In this document: positions 47,255 to 56,499 of the stretch, piece by piece
Position numbering within the stretch: position 1 is the first letter of the stretch
Layout: the number at the start of each line of letters is the position of its first letter
IMG/VR virus record: IMGVR_UViG_3300035698_035359
Span: 1 to 64,000 of that record
Reading direction: 5' to 3' (one strand)
Length of the DNA: 64,000 bases
Source of the DNA: a virus
Position numbers and translations under genes: made by a program
Notes under the pieces: model-generated
Told to the model about the DNA's origin: nothing
What the model saw: only the letters and a program-made list of their open reading frames with translations
Databases searched by the model: none

Positions 47255-49144
47255 ATGAAAAGTAAAATAGAGATTTTTTTGGAGGATATGTCACTTAATA
47301 CCACCTATGAATTTTTGGAATATGGAAAAGATAAATCTGAATTAGATAAGATAGCTAAAAAAAGAGGTATCAAGCTACCAGCTAAAGATTTAGCAGTTTT
47401 TAAAGGAACATATGCTTATACTGACCGAACAAATAAAAACGGTTGTATGTTAGTTAAATCAGAGGTTGAAAAATCTTTGGATACGTTAGTTGGTAAAGCA
47501 GTTGACTTTGACCATTTCCGAGAAAATGTAGTGGGGAATTTTTTAGAGGCAACATTAATTGATGATGAAATAATTTGTTATGGAACCTTTTATAAAGGTA
47601 ATTTTCCAAAAGATTATGAGCTAGTCCAAAAATTAATGAAAAATGGTAATCTAGGAATATCCTTTGAAGCTTGGGGAGATAAAGAATTTACCAATGATGC
47701 TATGACAGAATATAATTTGAATGGAATAGAATGGGCAGGAGGAGCTTTACTTATTAAAGAAGACCCTGCATTTGATGGTGCTGGAGTATTAGAGATGGCA
47801 TCAGAAGAAAAAACTGAAGTTTTAGAGCTTGCAAAAGTTATGATTAAGCCAGCTAATTTTGTATTAGGTACAAAACCTGAAGAAGCAGCTTATAAATGTT
47901 CTTGTGTTGATTGTGGTCATGTAGTTACTAGTAAAGAGCATTGTAATACTCTGAAATGTTCTAAATGTGGTGGGTCTATGAGACGAGCAGAAAGACCTGG
48001 TCCTGGGAAATCAGCCATAGAAGAAGCAAGATATTCAATGTATGATTATCAAGCAATAGAAAAGATTGTTAGTGAAGCTGAAAAGCCAAAAGGTGAAGAA
48101 AATAATTATACAGTAATTGAATCTATAAATTTTAAAACAGAAAAAGTTACTATAAGATATGAACCTAGTAATACTGTTGCTGAAATAGATTTAAGTATTA
48201 AACCAAAAGTTAAAGTTATTAAAAAAGGTAAAGGAACATCTAATGCTGGAGAAGATACAGTTTCCGCTGAAGAGAGAGTTTTAGCATTATTTGAAGATGC
48301 TACAAAAACTGATGCAGAGATAGAAATTTTACTTGCTACTGAATTAGAATATGTAGATAGTGAGATTGAGGAAAGTAAAAGAATAGATAAAGAGAAAAAA
48401 AGTAAATTGACAGATAATCAATTTGCTGTAATAAAATCTTACACAACTAAAGCTGGTTTAAAAAGAAAGATAAAAATATTCTCCCTTCACGACCCAGCAC
48501 ATGTTCGCAATGCGTTAGATAAATTAGATACATCTAAAGTTAAAGCTATTTTGCGTAAGTTGGGTATTTCAATAGATAATGCGAGGGGAAAAATCTTGAA
48601 ACAAGCGAGGAAATTAAATATGAAGGATTTACTTGAAAGATATGAAGGTTCTGATGAAGCTATTAGAGTTAAAATGTTTACTGAGATTGCAGAAGAAAAT
48701 GCTAGTTTGAAGTTACAAATAGAAGCTAAAGATACTGAAATTGCTACTGCTAAAGATGAAGCAACTAAAAAAGATACTGAAATTGCTACAAAAGTTACTG
48801 AATTAGCTGATATCACTAAAGAAAAAGATGAAGCTATTACTGAAATTGCTAAAAGAGATAAAGAGATTCAGGATGCTACGATTAAAGCTAGAAGAGAAGA
48901 ACTAGGTGAAGAAGTTGCTAAAGATATGAAAGATGAAGATATACTTGATGATAGTAAATATAAGATTGCTAAGTTAGAAAAAGAAAATGCTGCTTTAAAA
49001 GATAAAGTTGGAGAAGAAAAACCTGAAGATGCTAATACAGATTTAACTAAAGGTAGTAAAGATAAAAATGCTGCAACAAAAATTTGGGATGCGCAAAAAA
49101 GAGTTAGTGATGGTGCTTTTGGAAAAGAAAATAACGCCCAATAA
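47255..49144 (+). CDS. Prohead protease fused to scaffold, with zinc ribbon
   Basis: 629 aa. About 60-180 is a prohead protease (KAVDFDHFRENVVGNFLEA; LGISFEAWGD holding the likely serine). A zinc ribbon (CSCVDCGHVV... CSKCGG) is inserted at about 209-235. The C-terminal third is a heptad-rich coiled coil (ENASLKLQIEAKDTEIA) ending AQKRVSDGAFG, a scaffold domain expected to be removed in maturation. Directly precedes the capsid gene. Confidence 0.8.
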   Translation: MKSKIEIFLEDMSLNTTYEFLEYGKDKSELDKIAKKRGIKLPAKDLAVFKGTYAYTDRTNKNGCMLVKSEVEKSLDTLVGKAVDFDHFRENVVGNFLEATLIDDEIICYGTFYKGNFPKDYELVQKLMKNGNLGISFEAWGDKEFTNDAMTEYNLNGIEWAGGALLIKEDPAFDGAGVLEMASEEKTEVLELAKVMIKPANFVLGTKPEEAAYKCSCVDCGHVVTSKEHCNTLKCSKCGGSMRRAERPGPGKSAIEEARYSMYDYQAIEKIVSEAEKPKGEENNYTVIESINFKTEKVTIRYEPSNTVAEIDLSIKPKVKVIKKGKGTSNAGEDTVSAEERVLALFEDATKTDAEIEILLATELEYVDSEIEESKRIDKEKKSKLTDNQFAVIKSYTTKAGLKRKIKIFSLHDPAHVRNALDKLDTSKVKAILRKLGISIDNARGKILKQARKLNMKDLLERYEGSDEAIRVKMFTEIAEENASLKLQIEAKDTEIATAKDEATKKDTEIATKVTELADITKEKDEAITEIAKRDKEIQDATIKARREELGEEVAKDMKDEDILDDSKYKIAKLEKENAALKDKVGEEKPEDANTDLTKGSKDKNAATKIWDAQKRVSDGAFGKENNAQ

Positions 49145-49210
49145 AAATTAAGACTAATAAAAAAAGAAATAGATAATATAGAAATATTCTTAAAGGAGGA
49201 TACAATAGAT

Positions 49211-50164
49211 ATGAGTCAAATTAATCAGTTAGAAGTATCTAGAATCATAGGTGAACCATTAGACCCAAGAAAACCTTACCCTCATATAGTTGATGCTACA
49301 TGTGACACCGATAGTGCTGAGCCTGAGGATTACATTTATTATTTTGATGTATTGGTAGAAGTAGAAAAGGTATATGTGATAACATCTAGTGGTGAAGTTA
49401 CACAGGAGAGGGTAGACCCCGATACACCTGCTGCGTTGACGTTTGCTGATTTAGCTACACCTGAGTATTACATTAAGTTGAATGATTATGCTTCAAGAAA
49501 AGAAAATGTTTTAGCTAGAAAGAAAAAAACAATAGAGAGAGCGTTGAATAGTTATGAAAATTATCAGATTATAACTCTATTAGCTGCTGCTACAAGTTCG
49601 ACTGGTAATGAAAATACACCGATTTCTGGAGCTGGAAGATTTAGATTTATTGATTTAGTTGCGATGGTTGAACAGGTACAGGATTATGGAGATGACTTAG
49701 CTCTTATTAATGGTGCATCTTGTGATAAAGATATAATTAGATGGAACTGGGATGATAATAAAAATCAAAGTTTATCTGAAGCTCTTACAATGATGAATAT
49801 AAAATCAAAGATTAGATTAAGTTTAGCTGGCTCTGCGCAAACTCTTAGAATTGCTGCTGATACTTCTGGTGCGTCAGTTAGTACAACCGATGTATTAGGT
49901 TCAACACTGTCTTACCTTGTTGCTAGAGATACTGTGATGGGTAAACCATTGTTATTTGTTAGAAAGAAAATGGATAGTTTAAAAGAGTTAGGTGGATTGA
50001 TTTATGAAGATGGTACACAACCTGAAAGATTAGTGTTTACGTCACCGAACCCTATTGTTGTTACTGGTTCTGCCCGTTATCTTGCGATAGCTGTAATTGG
50101 TTTTGAACAATATGCTGCTGCAACGAAAAATATTTATGCAATTTCTAAGTTTACAAGGTCTTGA
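49211..50164 (+). CDS. Major capsid protein (HK97-like)
   Basis: 317 aa behind a very strong AAAGGAGG site. Position after the protease/scaffold, length and pattern (RALNSYENYQIITLLAAAT spine helix, GKPLLFVRKKM, GSARYLAIAVIGFEQYAAA) fit an HK97-fold capsid. Followed by a GC-rich hairpin. Confidence 0.82.
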   Translation: MSQINQLEVSRIIGEPLDPRKPYPHIVDATCDTDSAEPEDYIYYFDVLVEVEKVYVITSSGEVTQERVDPDTPAALTFADLATPEYYIKLNDYASRKENVLARKKKTIERALNSYENYQIITLLAAATSSTGNENTPISGAGRFRFIDLVAMVEQVQDYGDDLALINGASCDKDIIRWNWDDNKNQSLSEALTMMNIKSKIRLSLAGSAQTLRIAADTSGASVSTTDVLGSTLSYLVARDTVMGKPLLFVRKKMDSLKELGGLIYEDGTQPERLVFTSPNPIVVTGSARYLAIAVIGFEQYAAATKNIYAISKFTRS

Positions 50165-50209
50165 TACTAAACGAGTTACGACAATTTTGATAAATAATCT
50201 TTAGATATA

Positions 50210-50235
50210 GGGGGAAGTAATAAAATACTTCCCCC
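50210..50235 (+). terminator. GC-rich hairpin after capsid gene
   Basis: GGGGGAAGTA, loop ATAAAA, TACTTCCCCC: 10 bp. No U run but CCCAAT follows. Similar hairpins occur after 53299 and 56103. Could be a weak terminator or mRNA stabiliser. Confidence 0.65.
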
Positions 50236-50295
50236 CCAATGAAATCTAAACTTATAATTGAGAAACAAGTAACATAACCCCAAGAAAGCCACAAA

Positions 50296-50760
50296 ATGAT
50301 AACAAAATTGAATCCATCTGACAAGAAAAAACATGTTGGAATAGTTGATTTTCTCGCTAATAACTTTGACACTGATTTTTATATGACACATGAGAACAAA
50401 CGTGTTTATATCACTAAAGAATATCAACTTAAAATATTGTTTGCTGAATCTCAAGATATCTATATATTAGAGGAAGGTGGAGATTATTTAGGTTTGGCTC
50501 TTATTTGGGTTAGTTTGGGTGGAGAGAAGAAACGATATTATATAAAAATAAATGCAATAAACAAAGATGTTGCAGATGATTTATTAACTCAAATTTTATG
50601 GGATTATTCTGAAAAAGAGTTATTTGTAAAAATTAAAAAAAGCAATAAATTACTATCTACATTTTATAGGAAAAATTTTAAGTTTTTAGGTGGAAGAGGT
50701 TCACAAATACTCTTGAATAGAAAAAATTTATTTAATAGGGAGAGAAAAAATAATGGCTGA
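50296..50760 (+). CDS. Hypothetical protein, possible GNAT-like fold
   Basis: 154 aa with weak ribosome site. YLGLALIWVSLGGEKKRYYIKI and STFYRKNFKFLGGRGSQILL recall a GNAT beta-bulge and C-terminal strand, but no clear acetyl-CoA loop. It may be a structural adaptor. Overlaps the next gene. Confidence 0.45.
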   Translation: MITKLNPSDKKKHVGIVDFLANNFDTDFYMTHENKRVYITKEYQLKILFAESQDIYILEEGGDYLGLALIWVSLGGEKKRYYIKINAINKDVADDLLTQILWDYSEKELFVKIKKSNKLLSTFYRKNFKFLGGRGSQILLNRKNLFNRERKNNG

Positions 50761-51322
50761 TACAACTTTATCAGATGTAACTACACTTGTCCGATATTTA
50801 ATTGAGGACACTTCTACAAATAATCTTCCAGGGGATATTTTTGTGTATGCTAACAGTGCAGTATTTACTTTAACAGAAAGTAATGTGATTGAGGTAACAC
50901 AAGTATTGGTCAATGATTCTTCACTCGGTTCTGGAGACTATTCATATGATGTTGATGATAATTCTGTACAAGTAGTTAGTTCTTTGTCTTCAGGAGACAC
51001 CATTGAGATACAATATTCTTATTATGCCAATTACAGTGATTCAATTATTCAAAACTACATAAGAAGTGCGGTTATACATTTAAGTATTAATAATTATTAT
51101 AATTTTGAAGTTGTATCAACAGGAATATACCCTGAACCATCTACAACTGAAAAGAATTTAATAGCAATGGTTGCTTCTTTGTTAATAAACCCTGGGAATC
51201 AATCAATCCGTTTACCTGATATTACAATTAATGTTCCTAATGATTTACCAACAAATACCAAAATTGCTAAAGTTATTAATGTTGCAAAGCATAACACAAC
51301 TGGAATTTTTTCCTTGTTATGA
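50753..51322 (+). CDS. Head-tail connector protein
   Basis: 189 aa. First half beta-rich (SGDTIEIQYSYYANYSD), second half helical (NYIRSAVIHLSINNYYNF), a layout of gp6/gp15-type connectors. Position between capsid and tail-completion genes supports it. Confidence 0.55.
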   Translation: MADTTLSDVTTLVRYLIEDTSTNNLPGDIFVYANSAVFTLTESNVIEVTQVLVNDSSLGSGDYSYDVDDNSVQVVSSLSSGDTIEIQYSYYANYSDSIIQNYIRSAVIHLSINNYYNFEVVSTGIYPEPSTTEKNLIAMVASLLINPGNQSIRLPDITINVPNDLPTNTKIAKVINVAKHNTTGIFSLL

Positions 51323-51529
51323 TGCCCAAAAAGAAAGTAGATAAAAGTGTAATATAAGAGCTAATTTCAATAAAGACTATTGGTTTTCTTATTTTACTTA
51401 TATAATGGAAAATTAAAAGTTTTATAGACGCAATTAAAAGTATGGGAGGATAATATGAAGTAAGAATAATGTTCCGTAGGTGTAGCTAAAAAAATAAACG
51501 TAACTAAAAGTATGAAAAGGAGAAGTAAG
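51323..51529 (+). other. Intergenic gap
   Basis: About 200 nt without a supported gene. Contains TTTACTTATATAATGG (possible weak -10) and stacked GGAGG/ATG fragments leading to tiny frames only. Confidence 0.5.
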
Positions 51530-51952
51530 ATGAATATGAATTTTTACCAAGCTTTAAGAAATTTTAATGGGGAAGCAATTAAAAGAGGACCAGAAACTTT
51601 ATATATTTCAGATATGATATCAAATGCTCTAAGTGTTACTCAACCTAAAAACCCACAGACTGATGCTATCAAACAGTATGATTTAGCTTTAAAAATATAT
51701 AATGCAAGAGAAGCTTTAGATGTAAATGAAACAGATATAGTATTACTGAAAAGTGTTATGTCTCAAAACGAGTTAAAATATACTGCTTTAATATTAGGAC
51801 AAGTCTTTAAGGTATTAGATGGCAAAGAAATTGAACCTGCGTTGAAACCAAGTAAGCCAATGCCACCTAAAGTGGAAGCAATAGTTAAAGAAGAAACAAA
51901 ACCCGATACCGTTGAGGTGAAAGATAAAAAAGAAGAGAAAAAACCTGAATAA
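51530..51952 (+). CDS. Hypothetical structural protein, 140 aa
   Basis: Start at the ATG behind AAAAGGAG (MNMNFYQALRNFNGE). Helical core (LKSVMSQNELKYTALILGQVF), then a proline/lysine/glutamate-rich tail. Position suggests a head or neck protein. Not recognised. Confidence 0.55.
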   Translation: MNMNFYQALRNFNGEAIKRGPETLYISDMISNALSVTQPKNPQTDAIKQYDLALKIYNAREALDVNETDIVLLKSVMSQNELKYTALILGQVFKVLDGKEIEPALKPSKPMPPKVEAIVKEETKPDTVEVKDKKEEKKPE

Positions 51953-51965
51953 AGGTTAGAAAATA

Positions 51966-52298
51966 ATGTCATATCCAAGAATAAAATCTGTCAAATTTGA
52001 ATCTTCTGGTCAATATACTAACATACCAAAACAAGCAGTTTTAGGAGATGCTATTAGAATAACTGCAATAGTGAATTTAGCATCTGCCGATACTGCAAAG
52101 ATTACTATTGATGACTCTGCTGAAACTGTAAAAGTCGATGCAGTCGCAATGACTAAAGCAGCGGATGGAGTTTATACCTATATTCTCCAAAGTGATGAAG
52201 ATTGGGACTGTGGTACTTTTATTATAACTATAGAAATTAGTGATGGAACTAATACTGCTACTCGTCAAGACAGAATAGAATTATTGGAGCAAGATTAG
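51966..52298 (+). CDS. Ig-like domain protein, 110 aa
   Basis: Beta-sandwich pattern: GDAIRITAIVNLASADTAKI, GVYTYILQSDEDWDCGTFII, ISDGTNTATRQDRIELLEQ. Such Ig-like domains decorate phage heads and tails. Terminal acidic stretch. No enzymatic motif. Confidence 0.6.
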   Translation: MSYPRIKSVKFESSGQYTNIPKQAVLGDAIRITAIVNLASADTAKITIDDSAETVKVDAVAMTKAADGVYTYILQSDEDWDCGTFIITIEISDGTNTATRQDRIELLEQD

Positions 52299-52314
52299 TT
52301 AGGAGAATATTTTT

Positions 52315-52623
52315 ATGGATGAAAAGAAAAAAAATAATGGAAATGGTAGTAAACAAGCTGTTGAATGGTTTCGATTAATTACTCCAGTCTTGGTTACAAT
52401 TAGTATATTTTTTCTAAGTGGACTTAGTTTTCAGTTGCATAGAATAGATAATAAATTATTTACCCACTTAACAAATGATGAAATTCATGTACCTAGAGGA
52501 CAAGTTGTTACCCAAGCTGAGTTTGATTTACATTGTAAGTTTGCCAAAGAAAATAAAGAAGATTTTTTGAGGGCACTTGGTGAATTTAAACAGGATATGA
52601 GAGCAGTTTTAGCACAAAAATAA
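52315..52623 (+). CDS. Single-pass membrane protein, 102 aa
   Basis: Polar N terminus, one membrane helix (FRLITPVLVTISIFFLSGL), then a soluble region ending KQDMRAVLAQK. N-in topology likely. It is the first of three consecutive membrane-associated genes, a possible lysis cassette. Confidence 0.6.
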   Translation: MDEKKKNNGNGSKQAVEWFRLITPVLVTISIFFLSGLSFQLHRIDNKLFTHLTNDEIHVPRGQVVTQAEFDLHCKFAKENKEDFLRALGEFKQDMRAVLAQK

Positions 52624-52638
52624 AAAGGAGAATGACTT

Positions 52639-52851
52639 ATGAATAAAATTATACAGTTTCTAAAAAATATTTTGATGGGTATAGTTGGAATACTTGAAGC
52701 CATAGTAAAAGCTATCAAAGAAATTTGTACAGTAATTTTAGATATTATATCAATTATTCCGAAAGTTAAAATAGTTATTACTAAAGTTAGAGAGTTTTGT
52801 AATGGTTTATATGATAAACTAAGCGATTTAAAAGATTCATTGGAAGAATAA
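52639..52851 (+). CDS. Hydrophobic helical protein, 70 aa
   Basis: MNKIIQFLKNILMGIVGILE, then amphipathic helices with regular isoleucines and a charged C-terminal tail. Size fits a small holin, but the hydrophobic stretch is interrupted by lysines. AAAAAGGAG site. Confidence 0.5.
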   Translation: MNKIIQFLKNILMGIVGILEAIVKAIKEICTVILDIISIIPKVKIVITKVREFCNGLYDKLSDLKDSLEE

Positions 52852-52852
52852 A

Positions 52853-53299
52853 ATGGCTGATATAAATAAAGATATTAAGTGGTTGGGATTTTTAGAGCAG
52901 TTTTCAATAAAAAGAAAAACAATTTTCAAGTTGATAAACTATGCTTGGATACTTTTAGTAGTGATTTTGTTTTTTATGGGAATTGCTTTTATAAAGAACT
53001 TAATATTCCCTGTTAAGCCTATAAGTAATGTAAATACCCCAGTGTTTAATACTGGTGAAGGAACTAACGTGAATTATACTGTTGTTCAACAAACAGAAAG
53101 AGAACAAGAAAAAATAAATGTTGTTCCTTATGTAGATGCAAACTTCGGACAAAATAGAAGTATGGGTAATTGGAATCAAGGTGAAACTGGCTGGGAAGTA
53201 AAAGCTGGAGTTAGGATAGAATTTGATGGTTTGTTTGATTGGTTATTTCAAAGAAGTAATAAAGCTGTGCAAATGGTTTCAAAACCTGTAATAGAATAA
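52853..53299 (+). CDS. Membrane-anchored protein, 148 aa
   Basis: Membrane helix at about 27-48 (YAWILLVVILFFMGIAFI), then an exported-looking domain with NAN-rich polar stretches and EVKAGVRIEFDGLFDWLF. Could be a spanin-like or injection-related protein. Follows the two other membrane genes with 1-nt spacing. Confidence 0.55.
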   Translation: MADINKDIKWLGFLEQFSIKRKTIFKLINYAWILLVVILFFMGIAFIKNLIFPVKPISNVNTPVFNTGEGTNVNYTVVQQTEREQEKINVVPYVDANFGQNRSMGNWNQGETGWEVKAGVRIEFDGLFDWLFQRSNKAVQMVSKPVIE

Positions 53300-53307
53300 T
53301 TAATAAA

Positions 53308-53327
53308 GGGGCGAAGCAATTCGTCCC
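53308..53327 (+). terminator. Hairpin with GCAA tetraloop
   Basis: GGGGCGAA, GCAA, TTCGTCCC, followed by TCCAATGG. A GNRA loop stabilises it. Sits before the next gene's ribosome site. Confidence 0.6.
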
Positions 53328-53346
53328 TCCAATGGAGAATAATTAA

Positions 53347-53754
53347 ATGGTAAACATAAATAAATCTTTACCCAATATAAAAAAAATTCTTAGAGATAGT
53401 AACTATCGTACTAAGATATATGTTTCCTTTGCGTCAAAAGCCTACGGTGATGACTATGACCCATTTGAAGGAAATTCTACAGATACTATATTAAACCATA
53501 AAACAATATATGGGATTGTTTCTGATATTACTCCTGAGAGTCTTGCTTGGAAGCAATATGGGCAAAAGGCACAGGGTGCAAAAGAAATTCTATGTGAATC
53601 TAAATATATAAATTATTTTGAGCAATCAATAAAAATAAAAATAGGTACCAAATATTATACTACCTTTAGAGATGCTGCTAGTTCTAGATGTTTAATTACT
53701 GAGCGTGCTATGGGAATGATTCGAGTTATAGTGCAACAGAAAGATGAGGCATAA
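53347..53754 (+). CDS. Tail/neck adaptor protein, 135 aa
   Basis: Hypothetical small structural protein: KILRDSNYRTKIYVSFASKA, then beta-rich GIVSDITPESLAWKQYGQKA. Layout resembles head-closure proteins (gp9/gp16 type). Family not confirmed. Confidence 0.5.
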   Translation: MVNINKSLPNIKKILRDSNYRTKIYVSFASKAYGDDYDPFEGNSTDTILNHKTIYGIVSDITPESLAWKQYGQKAQGAKEILCESKYINYFEQSIKIKIGTKYYTTFRDAASSRCLITERAMGMIRVIVQQKDEA

Positions 53755-53756
53755 TT

Positions 53757-54239
53757 ATGGCTAGTGTATATTTTTCAGTTTTCCGTAATATGGAATTATC
53801 ATTGCTTGAATATTTGCAAACACAACTAAATGCAAGTTGGACTGGCATAACAACTGTAAAAACTTTTAAAAATGTCTATTCAAAAAATGTTTCTGTTCCA
53901 ATAGTAACTGCTAGAATGTTAGATTTAGGTCCAGAAACATTAGAAATTGGAGCAACAACTTTAGACCCAAAACCTTTATTTTCTATTGATATTTTTGCAA
54001 TATCTCAAGCTCAAAGACTTGACCTTGCAGCCTTTCTTACTGATAAATTAAAAGATTCTTTTGACTATCAAACTTATGCTCATGCTTCTGGAGATAAAAG
54101 TACAATAGAAGGAACTGTAGCTGGCAAATTAAAAGTAATTACTTGGATAACTAATGCCCCTCTGGATTTCGGAGAGCAGGTTGAGGTCAAAGACCGATAC
54201 AGACATAATATTTCTATTCAAATTAGAAAGAGTACTTAA
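53757..54239 (+). CDS. Tail completion/terminator-like protein, 160 aa
   Basis: MELSLLEYLQTQLNASWTGI, then PIVTARMLDLGPETLEIGA and FSIDIFAISQAQRLDLAAFL, the pattern of tail terminator proteins (short helix plus beta sheet). Ends IQIRKST just before the next gene. Confidence 0.55.
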   Translation: MASVYFSVFRNMELSLLEYLQTQLNASWTGITTVKTFKNVYSKNVSVPIVTARMLDLGPETLEIGATTLDPKPLFSIDIFAISQAQRLDLAAFLTDKLKDSFDYQTYAHASGDKSTIEGTVAGKLKVITWITNAPLDFGEQVEVKDRYRHNISIQIRKST

Positions 54240-54240
54240 A

Positions 54241-54777
54241 ATGATTACTAAGATAAGATATACTAAGCAGGGTAAAGGATATATTGAATTGTCTAGAGAT
54301 ATTGATTTTCAATTTATTACAATAGAAAATGGTTTAGTTGCATTGGGTGAAGAAACAAAAACTCATATGCAAACAATTATTCAGACTAGTAAGAAAAGGT
54401 CTGGAAGTAAAAATGAATTAGAGAATTCAATACGAGTTCATAAACAAAAAATAACAGCAAATAGAATTGATGTGGGTGTTGGAAAGAAAAGCGAATTACC
54501 AAAATATTGGGCTGTTATTAATTATGGAGGATATTCAGGTGCAGCTCTTTCTGGTAAAAAAGTTCCAGGTTCTTTTGGCGGTAGCCCACCTAATCCATCT
54601 TACAAAGGAACAGGAATAGGTCATGAGAAATATGACTATGCTAGAGGTGGTCCTTATTTTATGAAAGTTGAAAGTCCAATTATGGCGATGAATTATATAG
54701 AGAAAACTATTGTATGGGCAAATACTATTAGTAGAGTTCATTATAGTAATTGGAATAATAAAATAAAAGTGATTTAG
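54241..54777 (+). CDS. HK97 gp10-like tail component, 178 aa
   Basis: Start at 54241 (MITKIRYTKQGKGYIELSRD) right after the upstream stop. Contains KTHMQTIIQTSKKRSGSKNE LENSI region and KYWAVINYGGY with a C-terminal GGPYFMKVESP, as in gp10-type neck proteins where 'W..i...GT...' recurs. Confidence 0.6.
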   Translation: MITKIRYTKQGKGYIELSRDIDFQFITIENGLVALGEETKTHMQTIIQTSKKRSGSKNELENSIRVHKQKITANRIDVGVGKKSELPKYWAVINYGGYSGAALSGKKVPGSFGGSPPNPSYKGTGIGHEKYDYARGGPYFMKVESPIMAMNYIEKTIVWANTISRVHYSNWNNKIKVI

Positions 54778-54879
54778 AATAAGTAAGATTGTTACAATTA
54801 AGTAAGACAGATAAATAAGATTCTTCCAAGGAGAGGAGAGTCAACCAGTACAATTACATTTTCATAGGAGGAAAATAAA

Positions 54880-56103
54880 ATTATACATACCAGCCACTAC
54901 GAACCACGCTACTTCCCATATAAGGGAGCAGCAACAATCATATCTACTGAAATAGATAGATTACAAGATTTAGCAGCTACATCTACTTTAAATCGTACTA
55001 AGCTTGAAGAATTAGGTAGAGAAGGGCTTGTTGATTGGAGAAAAACAACTCCGACAGTTGGTCTTACTTTAAGACAATTAGAATATGGAGGATTTGAGTT
55101 TTATCAGCAGTTAGCTAATGTAGCATCTACAGATGTTAAAGTAGAGGCTAAAGATTTTAAAACTTCATTAGGAGATATTGCAGGATATGAAACTGATGAT
55201 GATGCTTCATTTTTAAGTACCGTGTGGTATCCTAAACAGAAACTTGCAGGATTTAGTTTAAATATAGGAGACCCAGATGCAGTAGCGGAAAGAACATTTA
55301 ATTTAGTTGGTGAAGATAGAATAATTTTAAGAGGAACAGGAAAATATCTTATTGATTTAATAGATAGTGCTACTGCTGCAGGACATCAAATTGTTATAGC
55401 TTCTGGTGGTTTTGCTGATTATCCAGCTCCTGTTGAAGACCAAGATAATTCTGGAAATTATTTCCTAAGATGCGTTAGATATAGAAGTAGTATTGCTACA
55501 GAATTAGTTGAAGGAACAGACTTTACTTGGGATAATGGAACTCAAACTATAACTATTCCACTCTCAGCAAGTGGTGATGTTTTTAGATTTATGTATTCTG
55601 CTGCAGCTTATATAACTGATAGTAGCCCGTTTACAGAAAATGATTCAGATTTGGCAGCAATTACTGCTGATTCAGTTAGCATTTATTTAGGTTCTGGTGA
55701 AGAATACTTATATAAAATACAAAATGTAGCTTGTGATATTAGTTTAGATAGATTTGATGTTAGAGAAGTTGGTAATTCTACTGTTGTAAAGGAAGGTGCT
55801 AGAGACATAACAACTAGTATTACTTTGGGTAGAATTCTTGAAGATTATACTATTGAGCAAATTTTACGAGGTGAAGGTTCTACTTTTAGAAAACTTGATA
55901 TAAAGAAATTTGTTGATGAATTGCAACTTATTATAAAACTTTATTCAGATGATGGTAAAGGAACATTTTTGATGGGATATAAATTTACAGATTTAGCTCC
56001 AGCAAGTTTGGATGATGCTAATGCCTTAAATGATTACAGTACTATTGGTGTAAGTTTAACTGGCGAATCCATGTTTGTAACAAATGATGAAACTGAGCTT
56101 TAA
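54880..56103 (+). CDS. Tail tube/major tail protein with non-ATG start
   Basis: 407 aa if started at ATT 54880-54882, 8 nt after AGGAGG. The frame is open back to a TAG inside the ribosome site, and no ATG, GTG or TTG fits before 55020; the next GTG at 55222 would cut about 114 residues. The first residues would read (M)IHTSHYEPRYFPYKGAA. The protein is beta-rich (DRFDVREVGNSTVVKEGARD, a tail-tube-like motif). ATT is a known rare initiator, as in E. coli infC. A lost ATG through sequencing error is the alternative. Confidence 0.6.
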   Translation: MIHTSHYEPRYFPYKGAATIISTEIDRLQDLAATSTLNRTKLEELGREGLVDWRKTTPTVGLTLRQLEYGGFEFYQQLANVASTDVKVEAKDFKTSLGDIAGYETDDDASFLSTVWYPKQKLAGFSLNIGDPDAVAERTFNLVGEDRIILRGTGKYLIDLIDSATAAGHQIVIASGGFADYPAPVEDQDNSGNYFLRCVRYRSSIATELVEGTDFTWDNGTQTITIPLSASGDVFRFMYSAAAYITDSSPFTENDSDLAAITADSVSIYLGSGEEYLYKIQNVACDISLDRFDVREVGNSTVVKEGARDITTSITLGRILEDYTIEQILRGEGSTFRKLDIKKFVDELQLIIKLYSDDGKGTFLMGYKFTDLAPASLDDANALNDYSTIGVSLTGESMFVTNDETEL

Positions 56104-56121
56104 TATAGCAAAATAAGAAAC

Positions 56122-56145
56122 GGGGAGGGATTAATTTCCTTCCCC
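56122..56145 (+). terminator. Hairpin after tail tube gene
   Basis: GGGGAGGGA, loop TTAATT, TCCTTCCCC (9 bp, one G-T), followed by TCCAAA. Third of a related set. Confidence 0.6.
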
Positions 56146-56186
56146 TCCAAATAGTAATTAAATGTAAGAAAAAATAAGGAGCAAGT

Positions 56187-56453
56187 ATGGGAAATGAAAC
56201 TTTAAATATAAGTTATGATTATTTAAAAGAAGTAATAGGTTTTTCTTCTTCTAAATGCGTGGGCAAGATTATGAAGAGATTTGATTTATTTGAGAGCCCA
56301 GAGGTTCTAAAAAAAGAAATCAAGGAGTTGATATATGAAAATTATAGAGACTTTCTTGATATTATATTAGCCCATAATAAGGGACTTGATATGGATATTT
56401 TTGTGTTTAAAGGCAAGAAAAAATTAGGGGAAGACTCTACCTATAAAGGGTAG
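56187..56453 (+). CDS. Hypothetical protein, 88 aa (tail chaperone candidate)
   Basis: Helical (SYDYLKEVIGFSSSKCVGKI), ends in a basic/acidic tail. Lies between tail tube and tape measure where assembly chaperones are encoded. No productive frameshift into 56500 was found. Confidence 0.5.
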   Translation: MGNETLNISYDYLKEVIGFSSSKCVGKIMKRFDLFESPEVLKKEIKELIYENYRDFLDIILAHNKGLDMDIFVFKGKKKLGEDSTYKG

Positions 56454-56499
56454 AAGTGTTCCCTCTTTTTTATTTTTATAACGAAAAGGAGAGTAAGGT

